A DNA stretch of 64,000 nucleotides from contig NZ_JAGSYI010000003.1 in NCBI RefSeq assembly GCF_025685625.1, positions 1-64,000 on the forward strand, written 5' to 3'. The translations under genes and the position numbers were made by a program. Positions 61,531 to 64,000 of this stretch are shown in pieces (within the stretch, counting starts at the first letter, position 1; each line of letters starts with the position of its first letter). The DNA is from Acidicapsa acidisoli (GTDB lineage: Bacteria; Acidobacteriota; Terriglobia; Terriglobales; Acidobacteriaceae). The notes under the pieces were generated by a model. The model was not told where the DNA came from. It was given only the letters and a program-made list of their open reading frames with translations, and made no database searches.

Positions 61531-62622
61531 ATGCATTCTCTTCGCGCACGTCTCTCAACAAATCCAATTGCTTTTCAGCGTGGCTTGAAAGTCGCCAGTC
61601 TTTCATTGCTCTTTTGCGTTGCTTCCACAGCAAACAGCCAAGCGCCCGCAGATGGCACAGCAAAGACTCCGACCGCGTTCGCAGTGGTAGCGCCTACGCT
61701 ATCTTGGACCACAGGCACGCAAACACAAACGATTGCCGGCGGAAGCGCAATCCTTTCAGGTGTACATTCCAACTCGTATTGCGATGCTCATATGCGTCAG
61801 ATCGGGATCGCAGCGAACGCATCCGACACTGCTACCACGAAGCTAGGCGCATCGACCGTCAACCTGGACAATAACGAATTAAAGGGTGACGCTACGATGG
61901 GCGTGTTCGGTCGCGCCGACACGAAGGACAAGACCGAGATAACAAATATCTATTTAGGGCTGGATGCTGATTTTTTCGGAAACAATTCTCTCGGACTTGG
62001 ACTCCAGCAAACCTACGCAATAGAAGGGCAGTTCTACCTGAGAGGTTGTAGTGACAATAAAGATCCGCATGAAACGCCGCACCCCGTCTTTGCATCGTTT
62101 GGAATTGGGGCTGGCTATATGAACCAGAGGCTCTATTCGACTGCCAACAAGGTCGAGTTTGCCGTCTTGCCCGTCTCTGGGCAGTTTTCATATTTGCTTG
62201 GTGAAGCACCCGGAAAACCCCCGAAGCTGATTTTCTATGCTCTGGCAGGGTTCGTGCCGACGCTGAACGACATGCACGGGTACCAGATCAGCGGTATCGC
62301 AGGGCTATCGATTCCAACCCGGTATCCGTGGCTGACGTTCTCACTCAGCGACAGCGATCTTTACATGAACAACGCCCCAACAAAGTTCAAACGGAACTAC
62401 CAGAACGGCACGGTTTCAGCAGTTCTAACTTTCCCTGCGAATCCACCGAAGACGCCGAATCCGACAGTGAAGCCCAACGATAAGGGAGCTTGCTATGGCG
62501 GTGACAAGCTTGCGAGACTCTATTGTTTTGATCGGGTCACGGTTGATGATTGCCAGGCTCCGAACATCTTCCGCCGGGCGCAGCGATGCTCCTCGTCCGG
62601 CATTGTTCCGGCGGTTGAGTAG
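61531..62622 (+). CDS. Outer-membrane beta-barrel protein
   Basis: The ATG at 61531 has AAGG three bases upstream and a GGGAGG before it. A signal peptide (VASLSLLFCVASTANSQAPA) precedes an alternating beta-rich chain (ITNIYLGLDADFFGNNSLGL, then KLIFYALAGFVPTLNDMHGY and TVSAVLTFPANPPK). A Cys-containing C-terminal tail follows (GACYGGDKLARLYCFDRV). The tail is unusual for a barrel and may be exposed. It could be a surface protein of the mobile element. Family unknown. Confidence 0.65.
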   Translation: MHSLRARLSTNPIAFQRGLKVASLSLLFCVASTANSQAPADGTAKTPTAFAVVAPTLSWTTGTQTQTIAGGSAILSGVHSNSYCDAHMRQIGIAANASDTATTKLGASTVNLDNNELKGDATMGVFGRADTKDKTEITNIYLGLDADFFGNNSLGLGLQQTYAIEGQFYLRGCSDNKDPHETPHPVFASFGIGAGYMNQRLYSTANKVEFAVLPVSGQFSYLLGEAPGKPPKLIFYALAGFVPTLNDMHGYQISGIAGLSIPTRYPWLTFSLSDSDLYMNNAPTKFKRNYQNGTVSAVLTFPANPPKTPNPTVKPNDKGACYGGDKLARLYCFDRVTVDDCQAPNIFRRAQRCSSSGIVPAVE

Positions 62623-62670
62623 CCGTTCGGATCACAGCGCATTTCTTACGTTGGCTGCTAAAATCAGCGC

Positions 62671-63342
62671 GTGAAATATTACATCTACATCTCGGACGCC
62701 AAGGTGGACATGCTGTTCCCGCAGGTTCCCCACGACATCAAGAAGAAGGTCGCGCTCGAATTCAAAATGGACCTGAAGCTGCTTTCGGCGTCCAGAAAGA
62801 CCGAAACCGAGAGCGAGGACAATCGGATAGCGCGGCTTGAAACGGTTGTGGACTTCATTCGGGAATATGGCGACATCGGCACGGCTGATCGGCCGGGCGA
62901 ATACATTGAGGACACGCTTTCAATGCGCTGGGGCTATTACGGTTTTCAACGCGATGATAATCCGGTCGTATATTTCGGCGGCGAAACTGAACGCACTATT
63001 CTCGGATTAGGCGGATCAACAAAACATCTCATAGGCAATGCCGGAACATCTTCTGCTCATTCGCATTCAGCCACGCCATTTTTGTTGGATTTTCTTTCTA
63101 AGGAGCTCGGCCTACATAGCGAGAACCCAGACTTAGAATGGGCTCGCCAGCACGGCCAAGATTTCAGTCCCATAACTGCGGTCGAACTGGCTACGACCCA
63201 GATGAGAGGACCAGAACAAAGAATCGACTTTGTTGCGAAGAGGCTAGCCTATGGGCCAGTGGAGAGATTCAACGACAACCCCTTACTAAAGGATAAACAC
63301 GTCCTCCTGGCAACGCCTCTCTATGTCGCAATGGCCGATTGA
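62671..63342 (+). CDS. DUF7019-like protein, possible conflict-system component
   Basis: The 223-residue protein begins MKYYIYISDAKVDMLFPQVP, then has RWGYYGFQRDDNPVVYFGGE, TILGLGGSTKHLIGNAGTSS followed by AHSHSATPFLLDFL, and ends KHVLLATPLYVAMAD. The YISDAKVDML start and closing LLATPLYVA fit my memory of the DUF7019 family, which I cannot verify. An association with prokaryotic conflict systems is only a suggestion. It lies on the mobilisable element, convergent with the XRE-HNH operon. Confidence 0.55.
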   Translation: MKYYIYISDAKVDMLFPQVPHDIKKKVALEFKMDLKLLSASRKTETESEDNRIARLETVVDFIREYGDIGTADRPGEYIEDTLSMRWGYYGFQRDDNPVVYFGGETERTILGLGGSTKHLIGNAGTSSAHSHSATPFLLDFLSKELGLHSENPDLEWARQHGQDFSPITAVELATTQMRGPEQRIDFVAKRLAYGPVERFNDNPLLKDKHVLLATPLYVAMAD

Positions 63343-63482
63343 GCCAACTCCCTTGCCACATCCCTCAGTGCTCGCTTCAAATACGGCGGCGGTCTGCACA
63401 CCCCCGCCTCCCACCGCTGTATCGTTGTTTCGTCAACCTCAGGCTTTTGTCCCGAGGTGAGCGTTTCTCCTACCTTGTTCAC
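63321..63482 (-). CDS. Short XRE-like protein, last gene of the right-end operon
   Basis: I start it at the GTG at 63482 (53 residues), though the frame is open to 63569. VDETTIQRWEAGVCRPPPYL and KRALRDVARELA match the second half of an HTH_3/XRE domain and the tail of the upstream paralogue at the window edge (IEEIEQGIYAPRPYLKRALG). It overlaps the HNH-like gene. The first helices are weak, so it may be a degenerate copy. Confidence 0.5.
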   Translation of the reverse strand: MNKVGETLTSGQKPEVDETTIQRWEAGVCRPPPYLKRALRDVARELAQSAIAT

Positions 63483-63888
63483 GGCTTTGTGAGTGTCGAG
63501 TGGCAATTCGCTTGAGCGCTTCTTTGAGGAGCCGCTTATCACGGTGATAATGTGTTCTCGCCCTACCAATTAGTGGCGACCCCATCGATAAGATCGCCAT
63601 CGCAAGAATATGGCTAGGGTATTTCGCTTTGTTGGATCTGTGCCACTCTGAATGGTGTTTCGCACATAACCAGCGGACTGTGCTCGGTTTCGCATAATCA
63701 TCATGGTGCGCTTGTGCCTGAGGATTCCCGCAACGCTGACAAGCCGCCCGTCGAATTTGCCCCGACTTGACAGCAACCAGTACTTGGCGATTTGCCGAAC
63801 CCCGGATTCTGCAGCGGGCCTGATGCAATGAGAGCATGTGCCTTTCAAGAAGGGTTCTAATTTCAGTGAATGTGGATGCCGGAATCAT
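63439..63888 (-). CDS. HNH-like zinc-finger protein
   Basis: The 149-residue protein carries CQRCGNPQAQAHHDDYAKPS then VRWLCAKHHSEWHR, i.e. two Cys pairs with the His-His/Asp of an HNH-type zinc fold, common on phages and mobile elements. A basic C-terminus follows. Its ATG overlaps the stop of the preceding XRE gene (ATGA). Nuclease activity is possible but not shown by the sequence. Confidence 0.65.
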   Translation of the reverse strand: MIPASTFTEIRTLLERHMLSLHQARCRIRGSANRQVLVAVKSGQIRRAACQRCGNPQAQAHHDDYAKPSTVRWLCAKHHSEWHRSNKAKYPSHILAMAILSMGSPLIGRARTHYHRDKRLLKEALKRIATRHSQSREQGRRNAHLGTKA

Positions 63889-64000
63889 TGCGAATCGGGA
63901 AACGGAGGTTTGTTCAACTCAGCAGCCAGATCCCCAAGGGCCCGCTTCAAATAGGGGCGAGGCGCATAGATACCCTGTTCGATTTCCTCTATGTCTCGCA
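63885..64000 (-). CDS. XRE-like protein, C-terminal part only
   Basis: The visible end reads RDIEEIEQGIYAPRPYLKRA, then LGDLAAELNKPPFPDSQ and a TGA that overlaps the next start. The rest lies beyond the right edge. It matches the small gene at 63321-63482, so the operon holds two XRE paralogues around an HNH-like gene. Confidence 0.6.
   Translation of the reverse strand, partial: RDIEEIEQGIYAPRPYLKRALGDLAAELNKPPFPDSQ

Noticed and set aside
1-64000. tRNA, rRNA and CRISPR arrays
   Set aside because: No cloverleaf-like or rRNA-like sequence and no regular short repeat/spacer pattern was recognised by eye; a covariance-model search would be needed to exclude a tRNA fully.

Overview
The window looks like a chromosomal accessory region of a soil Acidobacteriota (Terriglobia-like). 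This is an inference from family content: a CarboxypepD_reg/Oar-type TonB receptor, YncE beta-propellers, a winged-helix/NB-ATPase/TPR regulator and many paralogous fragments. No rRNA, tRNA or CRISPR array was recognised. Intact operons alternate with many broken genes, so this is a rearrangement-prone region.

Layout. 1-12.1 kb: a partial secreted protein, a dead YncE copy, a small secreted protein, a two-component system (1904-4005), then a minus-strand cluster of Oar-type receptor, YncE protein, PrpD fragment, YncE/phosphoesterase fusion and PepSY-TM protein. 12.1-17.6 kb: decayed glycosidase, TetR, ECF sigma, PAS-kinase and two unrecognised or HNH-like genes around an intact class II Fic protein. 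17.6-30.2 kb, all minus: a CydAB-type bd oxidase with short Q-loop, TetR, a phenol-type outer-membrane protein, FMN reductase, a complete RND tripartite pump and an MFS transporter.

30.0-42.7 kb is the most interesting part: an oxalate/formate module. It holds an ECF sigma factor, an Alginate_exp-type porin, an AceTr-like small membrane protein, a Tat-exported bicupin oxalate decarboxylase, a divergent winged-helix/ATPase/TPR regulator, a DUF1641 protein and a YjgC/YrhE-type formate dehydrogenase. Oxalate would give formate plus CO2, and formate would then be oxidised. Three copies of one intergenic element, each with a 14-bp direct repeat at exactly 23-bp spacing, lie upstream of the MFS gene, oxdC (shared with the regulator) and the formate dehydrogenase. 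The copy ahead of the dehydrogenase still carries the broken start of a second MFS gene, and a frameshifted second dehydrogenase C-terminus lies downstream. I read this as a locally evolved regulon built by duplicating its control region.

43.0-54.1 kb: a sensor kinase with an adjoining periplasmic binding protein, a low-GC DUF1801 cassette, a frameshifted RES-domain gene, and a graveyard of short fused fragments (IS110, GNAT, esterase, CNB oxidoreductase, prolyl oligopeptidase, Oar receptor). 54.2-64 kb: an XRE regulator, a DUF433/DUF5615-type toxin-antitoxin pair, an IS110 remnant, then a mobilisable element with a MobF relaxase, its own H-NS-like protein, a candidate oriT, a DUF7019-like gene and an XRE-HNH-XRE operon that runs off the right edge.
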